Of a stretch of 43,785 nt of DNA, positions 1 to 11,700 are shown in pieces. Made by a program: the position numbers and the translations under genes. How positions within the stretch are numbered: position 1 is the stretch's first letter; every line of letters starts with the position of its first letter. The stretch is from Ettlia oleoabundans (lineage: Eukaryota; Chlorophyta; Chlorophyceae; Chlamydomonadales): contig JAAMXP010000133.1 of NCBI GenBank assembly GCA_019693395.1, positions 1 to 43,785 on the forward strand. The letters are read 5' to 3'. The notes beneath the pieces were generated by a model. That model made no database searches. It saw only the letters and a list, made by a program, of their open reading frames with translations, and was not told the DNA's origin.

Positions 1-162
1 TCTCCCCCCCCTCCCAGCAGCACCATCTTCACCACCAGTCCCCTTCACAGGCAAGCCAATTGGAGCCATGGGCTGACGACGACCCAAAATGACTTGTGCC
101 ACACACCCTCATCCCTGCATTTGGACCCCCGCCAGGCCCTGCCTCAAGGCGGCCCCTCTCAC

Positions 163-2217
163 TTGCGCTCTCCACCCGACACGCCACGCATGAATGTATT
201 TCCAATGAGTGTGTCCGCCGCTTTGCCCAGGGCCAGCTCAGCAATGATGTCGTCCACCAGCTGGGAGAGGGGTGGAGGGGACATGCAAACCAGAATGACG
301 ACGACATTAGTTGCGTAGTTGAGGAAAGGGGACCAAGTGGGGCTGGGAATAGGGCAGGGGGGCGCCGCAGCCAAGGCGTAAGGAGAGGCAAAAGGTTGAT
401 TGAAAAGGGCTGAACAGCTGCCAGGAGAACATGCATGATCGTTGTGTATAGCTGGCAATCTTTGATTCCTGTTTAGCAGGTTGTGTGGGCTGCCCCACCT
501 GCGTCCTCATTTCCTTGCTGACGCCGGAGGGCAGGCGCACGTTGGCCGCAAACTCAAAAGTCTCCCGAACGGTCAGGGTGGCAAACAGCACATCGTCCTG
601 CGGCCAAAGCAGTGAGGTTGCAGCAGTGTGAATGAAGGGGGGTGCGTAACAACCTGCAAACTGGCAGGAACGATGTTGACAGATGAACATTGCTTGAAGT
701 CATGTTTAGGAAGCTGGGTGTGTTCCTCTTGAGAACAAATCCTGCAGCAGAAACCTTGTTTAAATGCATGCAAATGTACCCGTTCTGCCGCCATCAAGTA
801 AGCTTGCCTGCAGCACATATGCGGTGATGCTGCGGAAACCGCGGCTGCGTGGCTGCCCATTCACCAACACCTGCACCATGAGGGGAGCAGCAGCGGATGG
901 GGCGCAATGGAATCAGTACCAGGCAAAAGTTCTAAAGCGTTTCCAGCAGTTCAGCACTTTGCCTGCTCGCCCGCCTGGTGCAGCAGGTCGTCAGCTGATG
1001 CAGCGTGCGCAGTGGCTGTGGATGCATCACTAAAATGCCCAGGCCACTTGACCAGGGCTGAGTCCCCCTGTGCAGCTCAGCAGGCGCGCACCTCCCCTTC
1101 TAGCCTGCCACCCCGGGGCAGCCGCCCCGCCAACGCGTTCACCAGGCTCGTCTTGCCGCTGCCTGCAGCACGGGAGGTACCAGCATGACCCGGCGAGTGA
1201 AAAGATACTCGGCAAATTCGTAGGGTTACACAAAAGCACAGCCACCATCCTCCTCCTGCCAGGGCTCCTAACGCTGCATCATCTGCATGCCAGCTGGCTT
1301 CCCACATTCACCAGTGGGGCCCATGACGGCCAGCAGGCGGCCGGGTGACAGGTGGCCGCTGACGCAGTCCAGCACCGTCTTGGTGCTGCGCTTCCTGCCG
1401 CGCCCTATGGGCACGGTATAGGTAAGGCTGTGCCACTGTAGTGTCACCGGAATCAGCTGCACAGGTGTGGAGCGGCAACAAGCACATCAGCAGTGGGAAG
1501 GGCGGGGAGGGGTGGAGGGGTGTGACGCACTCTAGGTGTTTGTTTGCATCACTGCGGTTGCTTGTAACATAGTCAAAAGTTCTAAAACAGCCAGATGGCT
1601 GGAAACAGAGGCATTGTACAGATGTCGCAACAAGAAGTGGGAGGGGCACCCAGCCACACACCCGCTTCAGGCGCAGGGCAGGGGCACCATCTGTGTTTGT
1701 TGCCTGCAGCTTGGACATGCTATCCAGCATGCTGTGGGTGCGCCGGGTGGCAGTGCCGTACCTGCACACATTGATGAGTTACGCTGAGTGGGCCATGGCC
1801 GAGAGCTTGGGTGCTGTTAGTGGTTGGGGGCGGCCCAAGCAGCACAGATAGCAGGTGCAGGATGGAGCTCACTCTGCCCCAGAACGCCACGCATTGCTCT
1901 TCTGGAACACTTCAGCATCCTCAGCAAGGTCCTGCATCAGAACGGATGGTCCCTGTGAATGGATGTACTTTGGACGGGGCAAAGAAAAGCAGGCGTTTGC
2001 TGGTGGTTGCCGGGGCATAGGCTCCGCCACTCCCCTCGGCATAATGGGTCGGACCGGGTGGGCCTTTCCCGCAACGCAAGCTCGCTTGGCGCACATTCAG
2101 AAGCACGTCCTTGTTAAGCCCAGCGCTGTGCCCATTAAGGCCAGCCTCCAGGTCGGCGTGCCGGTTGGCTGCCCCGCCCTGCTCCGCTGCTGCATTGCCT
2201 ATTCTTGCAGTGCGCAT
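163..2217 (-). CDS. ABCG-family ABC transporter, N-terminal part (3' end beyond window)
   Basis: N-terminal nucleotide-binding domain of an ABCG (WBC-type half) transporter, which would export lipids or other hydrophobic compounds across a membrane. Coding exons on the minus strand are 2217-2095, 1931-1873, 1761-1704, 1456-1312, 1162-1092, 870-808, 597-499 and 260-163; all phases agree and give about 238 residues before the window ends. The Walker A motif GPTGSGKT is split across the 1312/1162 junction, the Q-loop region reads VLQDDVLFATLTVRETFEF, and the ABC signature is VSGGERK at the last exon. Having the NBD first is typical of ABCG. The start at 2217 opens the only frame that splices in phase to the NBD. 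Two introns seem to use GC donors (at 1703-1702 and 807-806). Walker B and the membrane domain must lie left of the window; 1-162 is intron. Substrate unknown. Confidence 0.85.
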
Positions 2218-3049
2218 TTTTGCTAAAAGCAGCGGCAGAAGCTACCGCGTCTGGGTGACCGCCAACGTGGTACAGTCGTGCTGCTCTCCGCAGGCGCTCC
2301 GTAAAGTCTGTGTCGACTTGCTCAAAACAGATGTCAAAACAGCTGTAACTTGCAAACAAAAGAAGCAAGCGTTTTACTCAACTTTGGACAATCTCGGAAT
2401 GATAACACAAGGGGTTGCATAACCCCCCCGCCTGCGAGCCGCTGACAAGCGGCTTGTCCGAGCGCTCTGGCGGTTGGGGGCTGTTAGCATACTCGCCTGA
2501 TTGTCAGGGTGTTGTCACCGTGCATCAGCAGCTCGTGTGGGTCCATGAGAAAAAAGGGAAGCCGAAATGAGGTGGAACAGGGAGGCCAGGAGGTCCGCGC
2601 CCAACCCGTGCGGGCAATCGGCACGAGGCGAAGCGGTGTGAACCTCCTACATGACTGCAGATGTGCAAGGCTCTAACTTGCAGACCACAAAATTGACACT
2701 ACGGCACATTTGGCTAGTTTGGGCAAGCTTCATGCTGAATTGTCTCTTCTGCTCTGCTGCCTGCTGCCGGCCCTGCTCCCTCCCGCCATGCACGCTGCCG
2801 CTTGCCACCATGCAGACGAGTTTCCCTGGTACCTGGACGGCGTATGCACGTCACTGGAGCTGGTTTGCCCCCACATTATCGATGCAATTGTTCACAGAGC
2901 GCTCTCTTCAAATCTCCCCTTGAAAGCACCCTACGCGTGCACAAATACGCTGCGTTACCCTGTCCACTTGTGACGGCCCAGCTATCCTGCCTTTATCTCC
3001 GCAAAAGGGAGGCGCTGCAGTCCCTGCACGACGGCCTTGACGGCTGAGG
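2218..3049. other. Intergenic region upstream of the ABCG and TPR/ankyrin/MYND genes
   Basis: This 832-base stretch lies between the divergent starts of the ABCG gene and the TPR/ankyrin/MYND gene. I see no protein of recognisable family on either strand. It holds two small hairpins near 2411-2454. A Kozak-like GCCACCATG occurs near 2807-2815 but opens only a short frame without similarity that I recognise. It probably contains both promoters, and an unrecognised 5' exon of the rightward gene could also lie here. Confidence 0.5.
2411..2454. repeat. Two adjacent small inverted repeats
   Basis: GGGGTT (2411-2416) pairs with AACCCC (2421-2426) around a 4-base loop. AGCCGCT (2437-2443) pairs with AGCGGCT (2448-2454) around loop GACA. 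Both stems are perfect but short. They sit in the upstream region of two divergent genes. No function is assigned. Confidence 0.5.
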
Positions 3050-6000
3050 GTGCCGCACGCCGCCGCCGCTTTCCGGCCTCGCAACAACCCAAAGCATCAC
3101 CATGCAGCTAGGAAGCAATTTCCCACTCACGGCCGTCATGGCCATCCCCAATCATACCTGCCGCGTGTGGGGGAGACCTTTGGTGAGGCACTTGTTGACA
3201 GGCGGCTTGATAAGGAGGCTGTGCCTGCGCCCATGGGCAGGTCCATTGAGGCTATGCCGCTCCAGCTCAAAGACTTCCGCTTCCCAGCCGTCTACCAGGC
3301 AGCCAAAGCCTCCCTGAACGCCCAATCCTACCTGCAACACCACCCGCTAGCTGCCAGAGAAGCGGCACTAGAAGCCCTGGAGGTGAGGTCCGGCTGGCGC
3401 TGCCCCTCAGCTGCCGTTGTGAGGTGCGGGACCTTGCCCTGGAGGCGCTACTGTGCAAGTCACCTGCATTCCACCACAGCTCGGTAGCCTTGGCTGCCAA
3501 CGCAAGCAGCGCCGCTTGTTGTCACAGCAGTGCTGTTCGTTGTGCAGCTGTCGCCACTGTGTCCCGAGGCGCACATGGTGCTGGCGCTGAGCAGCGGGTC
3601 TGATGAGGAGGCACTGCAGCACTACCAGGAGGCAGAGCGCCTGGCCACACAGGCAAGCGAGCACAAATGACCATGCGTAGCTGCACGTTGCAAACAAGCC
3701 GGGCTGGGCAGCGCTTGTGCTGCACCTCCCGCCACTGGTGCAGCTGCCCCCTCCTCTGTTCCTGCTGCAACCGCAGCCATGTTGGAGTGGGTTTGCCACT
3801 GCTCGCGCCCTGTCACTGCAACAGTGCACTCGGCAAGACATGGGTCCCATCTCTCCGACCATGACATGAAGCTGCTAGTGGAACCACCATCGATCCCCAG
3901 CATCGATCCCTGTATCACTCCTTTCCATGCAGGTGGTCCCGCCGGGTCGCCTTGATGTGGAGCTCAGCAACGAGATGCTGTGGTCACGCATCTGCATGCG
4001 CCCATACCTGAGGTGCAGTCACCCTGTCTACTGGACAAACAAGATGACCAGTTGGCTGGATACATGGCGAGAGGGTTGGCTGTCCCTCTGCCTTGTAGTG
4101 CCGTGCACCACCCAGCAACTGCTGGCAATGCAGTCCCCACTCCTATTGCACTTGCTTGCTGCGCTGCAGGGCCATCTTTGGTGTGGGCTGCACCTTGATG
4201 AAACTGGGCGGTACAGCGAGGCACTGGAGAAGTACGAGTTGCTGGCCAAGCTGAACCCGCGGGTGCCCCAAAATTCATCCACCTTTGTCAACTGGTGGGC
4301 TGAGCTGGCGGCTGGCCTGCTGTGCTTGCTGCTCGCACTCTCCCATGGCTGGTTGATCCACGCTACTGCACCATGCCAACATTAGTAACAAGCAACCCCG
4401 CATGTGATGCGGTACTCTTTTATTCAGTTGTGGCCAACGCATGCTTGCAAAATTCACCCATCTGGCCCTTCAATGGCCCCATGTGTTGTTTTTCCTGCCC
4501 TGCAGGAATGCTCATTTTCCAGAGCTGTGGCTGCGTGTGCACGGTGCCCAGGAGTGCCTGAAGTGCATGGAGAGGTGGGTGGCGGGTGGTGGGCGGTTGT
4601 GCAGGACCACGCCTGCAGTTTGCGCCCGCAGGGCAGTTGAAGATGCTGTCACCACAGGACATGATACAGGCAGTGTGGCTGAATGAAGTCAACCATGTGG
4701 GTCACCATTGGGCTAGCAGTGTGGTAATCGGTGCTAGGCAGCGCTGTGCATCGTTTGCCCAACAACCATCCCTGAAACAACAACGACTGCAACTTGCATG
4801 CTGGTCCGCCGGTTGTGGGCAGGGCTCCGTTGCGGGCGTACAGCACCGACTACAACAGCTCCCGCATCTTCTGGCTCTACACTATGGCACTGGCCCAGTT
4901 TGTAACGGGCAAGGCGCGAGTGTACTGCAGCTTTCTACCAGCTGCTTGGGGGCGCATCTTTAGCGAGGCGGGCATGATCTGGGACTGCAGCTGGGCAGGC
5001 AGCGCTGCAGTTGTGGGTAAGCGGGCGAAATACAGCAGGTGCCAGTTGCTCAATGCTGAACCTGGCACCCTGTCGGTTTGCTTAATAGTTGACCAGCTTC
5101 ATTGTCTCAGCTGAATATGACTGTTTACTGCAAAGAAGGTGTCATCAGCATGATTTGCACATGCACCAAACTTCTCTCCTTCTGCCGTTTCCCCTCCCCT
5201 TCTCCCTCCAGCTGTGTGCCAGGCGCCGCATGCTGTGGAGTACTAGCTTGGAGAGAGCCCGCTGCCCTCCAACATCATGCCCCAGCATATGCCAGGTGGC
5301 AACAGCTACACACAGGTGCCCCTCACGCCCCTGCTCTCCTTGCTGCTGCTGGTGCTGCTGCTCTGTCATTGCTGTTGATGCCGCCTGCTGTAACTTGCCT
5401 GCTTTCTGCGTGACACTGCCCCCTGCAGCAATCTGACGCCTTGTTGCCTTTCCAGCCTTTCCAGCCAACCATGGCTGGCAGGCATGGGTGTATTACAGGT
5501 GTTGCATCAAACGATCTGTTCATCTAAACCCACACAAAAGCCACCTTGAAGTGCTCATATGGGGCGCCCGTGGTCTGGTGGATAACCAGTGCAACCTTCC
5601 CAGAGGGTTTGGTGGCCTTATCATCATACTCTCCTGCCCTGATGCAGGCAGCACTGTATGCAAGAATGTGCGGGGATCTGTGGCGAGACACGCCCGGTGC
5701 TCTGGAGTTCTTGCGCAAGATCAGGAACACCCAGGCAAGCAGTGACCTCATGTGCAGTTCTGCAGCCGGCTAAGTGCTGGCCTACCAGTGAGCTGGTAGC
5801 ATCTGCCCCTGGTCTGCCCAACTGCTGTACAGCAGTATCGAGAGCTGCTTTCACGACCGCCAAGTAATCGCCCACTGCCCCTTCCTCCTTGATGCAGTTG
5901 GCTGCCCAGCTGCTTTGTGAGGAGGAGACCAATCCGCTGGATCGTGGAGACGATTGACAGATACCTGCTAGGGGTGCGAAGCTGTACTGACGCAAGGCTT

Positions 6001-8494
6001 TTGTGCTGGCGCGCCTGTTGCTGGCGTCCACTTGCCTGCTTACTGGTAGCCTGGGTTACTTCTCATGAGCCCTCTGTTTTGGTCACCTGCAATGCATAGT
6101 TGGTTTCAGCCCTGGCAGTCAACTTGGCATCCTGCATGCCTTCTAGGATGCTTAATGCCAGGTGCCTGCCTGCCATTCAATTCCATCTGCCCCGCAGGGG
6201 GGGTGCACCAGTGCTGCTGCTGCTCCTGTACCAATGGTTTGTTTCACTGCCGCACGTCCTCTCACTCCTCTGCAGAGTGAGACCAGCCCTCACTGTCTCT
6301 TGATGTGGAGACCAGCCCATCTCCTTACGGCGGCCTCACCCTGCTGCAGACATGTACCCTGCCTTGCAACCTATGCTCGTTTGCCTGCGATGTGTGCTGC
6401 ACTGCGCTATCCTGAGCCGTGCAACCTGACAATGTTGAGTGTGTTGTCCTGACACTTTGCTTATGAGGTGCTCGCCTCTCAACTCCATAACTTGCAACTG
6501 CTCATCTCCTCTGCTTGCCCATGTGCCTTGTGTGCAGTGTGCGCAATGTCTCAGAATGTGCCGGGTCGTGAGGCGGCACAGACGCAGCTGGTCAAAACCC
6601 TGCTGGCGAAGGGCACCGATGTCACTCTGCGCAGCAAGATGGTTCTCACTGCACTGCACAAGGCGTGCTACTACGCCGCTGGCCCAGGTGTGATAGGAGG
6701 TCGACTTGCATCTATGTGGTATGTGCATGTACAAGTGCATGTACCATCCCGACAGCCATCCATCACCTGCCACCGGTGAGCATATGCAGAGGTGGTGCGG
6801 ATGCTGCTGGAGGCGGGTGCCGACCAACTGGCGCCTGACGGCCCTCCCGACATCTTCCGCAACCCGCTGTCACTCACCTGCAACCAAGGCAACGTCAGGT
6901 GAGGGGGCGCTGTGCTGCCTGTGCTGTCTCCTGTGGTCTGGATCACTGCCTTGTGGGCGTGAAGAAGAGAACAGATGAACCAGTCAAGGTCTAGGCCGGG
7001 GTTCCCAGGTTGCATTGCACCACAATGATCTCCAGCCTGAATCAGAGGGGAGCCCCCATCATGGGTGCCAGTAGTGCTGTTGTGGAGAGTTTTGCCTGGC
7101 AGCTGCATCCCCGGGCCACCTCACCCAGCCCAAGGTGCACTTGCGGGTGCAGCGAGCTTGAGGCCATCCTGGCGGCCAGGCCACGCTTGGCCATGCAGCG
7201 GAGCCGAGCGATTGTGGAGGACATTCATACCAGGAACCCAGTGTGTGGGCCTGTGGTGAGTCGCTGGTGCTGCTCTTCAGGTGCAGTGCCTTTAGCTACA
7301 GCCATAATCTTCCAGGTTCGAGAGCAGTGTTGGGCACAAGCAAGTGGGATACCTGCAGCGTGACTGCCTCATGCGGCACCATCACCGGCAACACCGCATG
7401 CCGCATTGCTGCCGCTGTTGTCATGCCTTACTTACAGCTTGTAGCTCCCGCGATCAGCCAGTGTCCTTGATAATTCTTCTTGGCAGTACGCCTGTGCATG
7501 CCCAGCAGTTAGTGCTGTGCTGTGCATGGCCCCATGCATGTTGCAGGTGGAGCTGCTGCTCTACTCAATCCTCACCTCATCCTGCCTGATGTGTGTGGCG
7601 GGAGGCCGCAGGTGCGGGGAGTGCAGTCTTACGCTGCATGCATGTGGAAAGCCTGCCCTTGTCATACAATACCGTCAGGGTTGTTTTTATGACAGGAAGG
7701 CAGGGCAGTCGCAAATACAAGAGTCTGTTGATGCGTGGGTGAGGTGTTGTTCCTCCCCCTTGTTGGTGCTGCAGGTGTCAGCGCTGCCAGCACAACGACC
7801 AGCCCCACAGGTGTGAGCAGTGCACATGCAACACTGGGAGAGCAGATGGGGGAGGGGGGCCCTGCTTTCAACATAAGGGGAAGCGCCGTCCATGCATCAG
7901 ATTCTGACCACCACCAATAAACACACCCACCATTCTGCCCTCTGCCATGCAACCCACCTTTCCTCCCTGACACCTACCGCCCCCTCCCTGACATGTGCAG
8001 CCCCACCGTGAGCTTAAAGGGGTGCGTGGAGGTGCGGTGCAATCCGGTTTGAGGAGCGGGCCTAAAATCGCGGCCAACTGCAAGACCATCCTGCGCTGCA
8101 CCCTGCCGGAGTCCAAGCCGTACATTTGGGACACTGTGCAGTACTTTATAGAGTCCTCCCTGGCAGCTTCCAACAACTCCAACAGTGCCGGTCAGAACAG
8201 CCCCGGCAACAGGGCGGCGGCGGCGGCACTGGCAGCACTGCAAGTGTTGCGGTTACAGCGGATACTGCCACCCCCAGCAGCAGCTCTACTGCGCCCGACA
8301 GAAGAACAAAGAGGTGCCAGCAGTGCGGCATGGCGGAGGTCAAGCTGCAGAAGTGCAGCGGGTGCAAGTCTTGCTACTACTGCTCCCTGGCATGCCAGCA
8401 GCAGGACTGGCCCACCCACAAGCAGTTATGCCGCCAGGTGCAGCGGCAGCAACAGGGGGAACAGCAGCAAGAGGTGGCCGCTGGGCAGGGCTGA
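3050..8494 (+). CDS. TPR-ankyrin-MYND protein gene with broken reading frame (possible pseudogene)
   Basis: Recognisable exons: up to 3382, 3548-3652, 3933-4012, 4170-4262, about 4823-4908, 5212-5315, 5648-5734, 5898-5943, 6538-6687, 6790-6898, 7153-7255, 7547-7611, 7775-7810, and a last exon ending at the TGA at 8492-8494. Order of parts: TPR region (LSPLCPEAHMVLAL, RPYLR, GRYSEALEKYELLAKLNP); a segment like ST7 and bacterial TPR proteins (APHAVEY, then TPGALEFLRK); ankyrin-like repeats (VLTALHKACYYAAG, EVVRMLLEAGADQLAPDG); and a complete C-terminal MYND zinc finger (CQQCG, CSGC, CYYCSLAC, HKQLC). MYND and TPR/ankyrin modules bind proteins, so a scaffold role is inferred. Faults: one G seems missing near 4206, a TAG is in frame at 5244-5246, and the frame changes again between about 8030 and 8215. 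Two introns use GC donors (3653, 5735). The exact start and some exons (4400-4800, 5943-6537) are unresolved; 3050 is only the first in-frame ATG. Confidence 0.6.
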
Positions 8495-8591
8495 CACATC
8501 ACCTATCCCGCCACTCCGGTACTTGTACGTCCACAGGCCGTCCACTGCTTTGCTAGGCACATGTCCGTCGATACTTCTTCAATCTACTGTT

Positions 8592-8596
8592 TGTAA
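8592..8596 (+). promoter_or_regulatory. Candidate TGTAA polyadenylation signal
   Basis: TGTAA lies 98 bases behind the stop of the MYND-ending gene. TGTAA is the usual chlorophyte polyadenylation signal. It overlaps the hairpin at 8595-8615. Confidence 0.5.
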
Positions 8597-8615
8597 ACCT
8601 GTTGTCGACAGGTTT
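8595..8615. repeat. Perfect 8-bp inverted repeat between convergent genes
   Basis: AAACCTGT (8595-8602) and ACAGGTTT (8608-8615) are exact inverted copies around the loop TGTCG. The element lies in the 248-base space between two convergent stops (8494 on plus, 8743 on minus) and touches the TGTAA signal. A role in 3' end formation is only a guess. Confidence 0.6.
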
Positions 8616-8742
8616 AAACCGTTGGTGTCCAAATATTGAAACCGCACGTTTCACGTCGATAAGTTAGCCATGGTAGTGCTGTGGTGCGCATTCCGTCTCT
8701 TTAGGACCGCTTCATAACAGCAGGGGCCTGCCAGCTGTTGGC

Positions 8743-11700
8743 TCAGAGGCGTGGCCTGGCCTTGGTTGCTGGCGGCAGCTGCTCCGCTATCTGCACATAC
8801 ACCTTGCCCACCGAGCGCCCACTCTGCAGCCACTCCACCGCATCCGGCACCGCCTCCAGCCCAACAAAGCGCTGGGGATCCATCTGCAGACGTGCATGGG
8901 AATCCAGGAGGGTGTGGGTGGAGTGTTCATAAAGACACAGTGAGATTTGAACAACGGGGCACAATTGACTCAGATATCTGTCGACCTAAAGCAGCTCAGC
9001 TGGTGCGGCATGGGCCAGGGCCCAATATCTGCACCGTGCCCACTCACCTGCACACGCAGCTGCCCAGCTTCCAGCAGGCCTGCCAGCTTCTTGAGGTGGC
9101 GCCGCCATTCGGATGCGTAGTGTAGCAGGAAGAATCCGTGCAGGGTGGCGCTCTTCCACAGCAGCTTCTCAGCCAGACCCGGGTACTGCCGCTTCTGCCA
9201 GCCCTCGGCATACGAGGACATCATGCCGATGATCAGCAGCCTGCCCCTAACCGCCAGAGCGTCCACGCTTGCGTCAAACATCTTGCCGCCCACTGCAGCA
9301 CGGTGACAGCAGCAGCAGCAGCTGCCACATGAGGGCGACACAACCATTCACTGGGGGCCTCACAACCTTTGGGCATGTGTGGTTACCTTGCAGCCGTGTC
9401 ATGCTGGTACCGGCATGCACATGGCGCTGTGCTGTCTGCAGTGCAAGCTGCGGTACGACTGCACCATCCTGACCTGACTCGTACACCAGGTCCAGCCCCT
9501 TGGGGTACTCCCGCTTCAGCACCTCCCTCAGCTCCTCCTCACGGTAATTCACAACACGGTGGCAACCCAGGGACCTGGGGGTGCGGGGAAGGGGGAAGGG
9601 CTGCGGGGGGGGGGGCTCGCACATCACGCCGCAACCCTGGATGTGAGCAGTGTTCTACCAGCAATGCTGCTCTCTCCCTGCATGCCAATTACCCGCGGCT
9701 CACCTGAGCAGCCGCTCCTTGTCGCCGCCGCTGCATGTGGCGATGACATGGCACCCTGCAAGCACCGCCAACTGCACCGCTATCTGACCTGTGCCGCCCG
9801 CCGCCGCTGTGACCAGCACGGTCTGGCCCTGGCGCTGCAGCCAGACGCAACAGGCATGCCATTGTGGGAGGCAAGCAGTTTTCAAGTGCGATGGTACAGG
9901 AGGACTGCCCCTGTGCCTGCATCTCACCAGCCCGCCAGCCTGCTCCAGAGCAATGCTTGCTGTGAGGCCTGAGGTCATCAGTGCCGCCATCTCTGGTGAG
10001 GCCTCGGGCACAGGGAAGACGTGGCGGGAGCTGACGACGGCCCACTCTGCGAGCACATCAAGACAAGCCCAACAGGGTGACACAACGTGAATCGAGTGTG
10101 CCAGCGCATAAGCCACCAATACATGGAGCCCCAGCAGCATGCCATCAGTCCTCCCAGGGCAGGTGCTGTCCGCTCATGAAGCCTGCACAGAGCGCAGCAG
10201 CCAGCCAACCACTCTGGCATGGTCGCCTGCACTGCTCCTTTTCATGCTTTTTGTCTGGCTCACCAGCAAATCCTCCGTAGGTCATTGTGCAGACTGGCTG
10301 CCCCACAGCCACCCCCTGCACATCGGGTGCTGTGGCCGCCACTACGCCCACAGCTTCAAACCCGGCCTCAAAGGGCAGCCGCTGCTCAGCTGCTGCTGTG
10401 CTCCCAAAGTATCTGCAGACACCACTCATACGCCTTCTCAACACCCGGGCAGCTGCCTGGGGTTCTCTTGGGCATTGAAAAGGTGGCTGCAAGGTGCTGC
10501 AACCTGGCAATACAGGTGCAAGCAAGGCAACACATTAAGATCTTCCTGCATGACAGCTTCTTGCAAAGCCCCATGTGACCAGTTCACCTTCCAGCAGAGT
10601 AATTGACGTCCGATGCATTGATCCCCGCGTACAGCCTCCGAATCAGAACCGCCCCGGCTGGCAGCGCCGGCGGCAGCGGCCGGCGCACAATTTGTGTGGC
10701 TGCTCGGAAATCTGTAGACAGACGGTGAACCTCTATCACACGCGTGCCGCTGGCAGGCAGGCCCGAGGTGTGCGCAGCACCAGTGGCGTCAGCGCCGGTG
10801 GCCCACGCTCGCAGCGCCGGGTTAATACGGGCTGCTGCAGCGCTGGCCGGCATCTCCACTGCAGCAGCATGGCACGCAGTGACAGCTCCCAACTCCTGGC
10901 AAAATAGTTTTGGCAACCGAATGCTGGCAAGATGTATGTCAAGTGCCTTCCACAAGATCAGGAGGTATTAGGCACAAGAGCACATCAGAAGCTGGGTGAG
11001 TAAAATGCAGCTGCTTGCCTGACTTGAAGCGCGTCCTCTGCGGCTCCACCCAGTTGCCATCAGCCAGCACTACCAGGCATGTGCCCACCTTGCTGCTGTC
11101 TGCAAGCAAGTACCCAGCAAGCCAACACACATTCGCTCTCGCAATCACTGACAACAAAGCGACACATGAACTCACACAGTTCCTGATGCCTGCACCACCC
11201 TCCGTCACTGCACACCTGTGAGCAGCACCAGGCCTGCCTGGGTGACCTGCATGCAGGTGGATGGCCCATGCAGATCGAACAGCAGAATGCTGATTGGTGC
11301 TGTTAGGCTGCCATGTGGCAGGCAGTACACAGGGCAGCACCGCCCGACCACAACCAGGCTGCCTGCAAGGTGCGGTCCCTGGCGCACCTTGTCCACCGTG
11401 AGCATGCGGCCCCCCGTGTCCTTCATCACTTCTGCAGCCTGGGCGGCGTTGGCCTGCTGCATCCCACGCACCAACGCCGTGTCTGTGAACTGCAAGCAAG
11501 AAGCATGGGAGCTAGGGAGTGGAGCACAAGCACTTAGTCAGGGGTGACGATTGCATTTCACAAGAACCGTTCATAGCTGTTAAGTGATGGCTGGCAAATT
11601 AGGCAGAACATGCCAGCTAGCCACTCGGAAAATCGCCCCAGCAGCCGCTTGTTCTGCGCTTGCCTGTGGGCAGAGGGCGCATATGCGTATGCCCCTCTGA

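Noticed and set aside
2440..2530. D-arm-like tRNA sequence (CTTGTCCGAGCG...)
   Set aside because: No matching acceptor stem, anticodon arm or T-arm follows; the pairing seen is only a small hairpin.
5244..5246. Nuclear reassignment of TAG to an amino acid
   Set aside because: All other genes read normally, TAG ends the GCNA-like gene, and the same gene has other frame breaks, so mutation or error is simpler.
10588..10955. Separate PTGR3 gene starting at the ATG at 10955 (417 residues)
   Set aside because: Its first 34 residues show no family similarity and would overlap the 3' end of the SDR frame; the in-phase GC-AG splice into Val275 explains the region better, though this remains an alternative.
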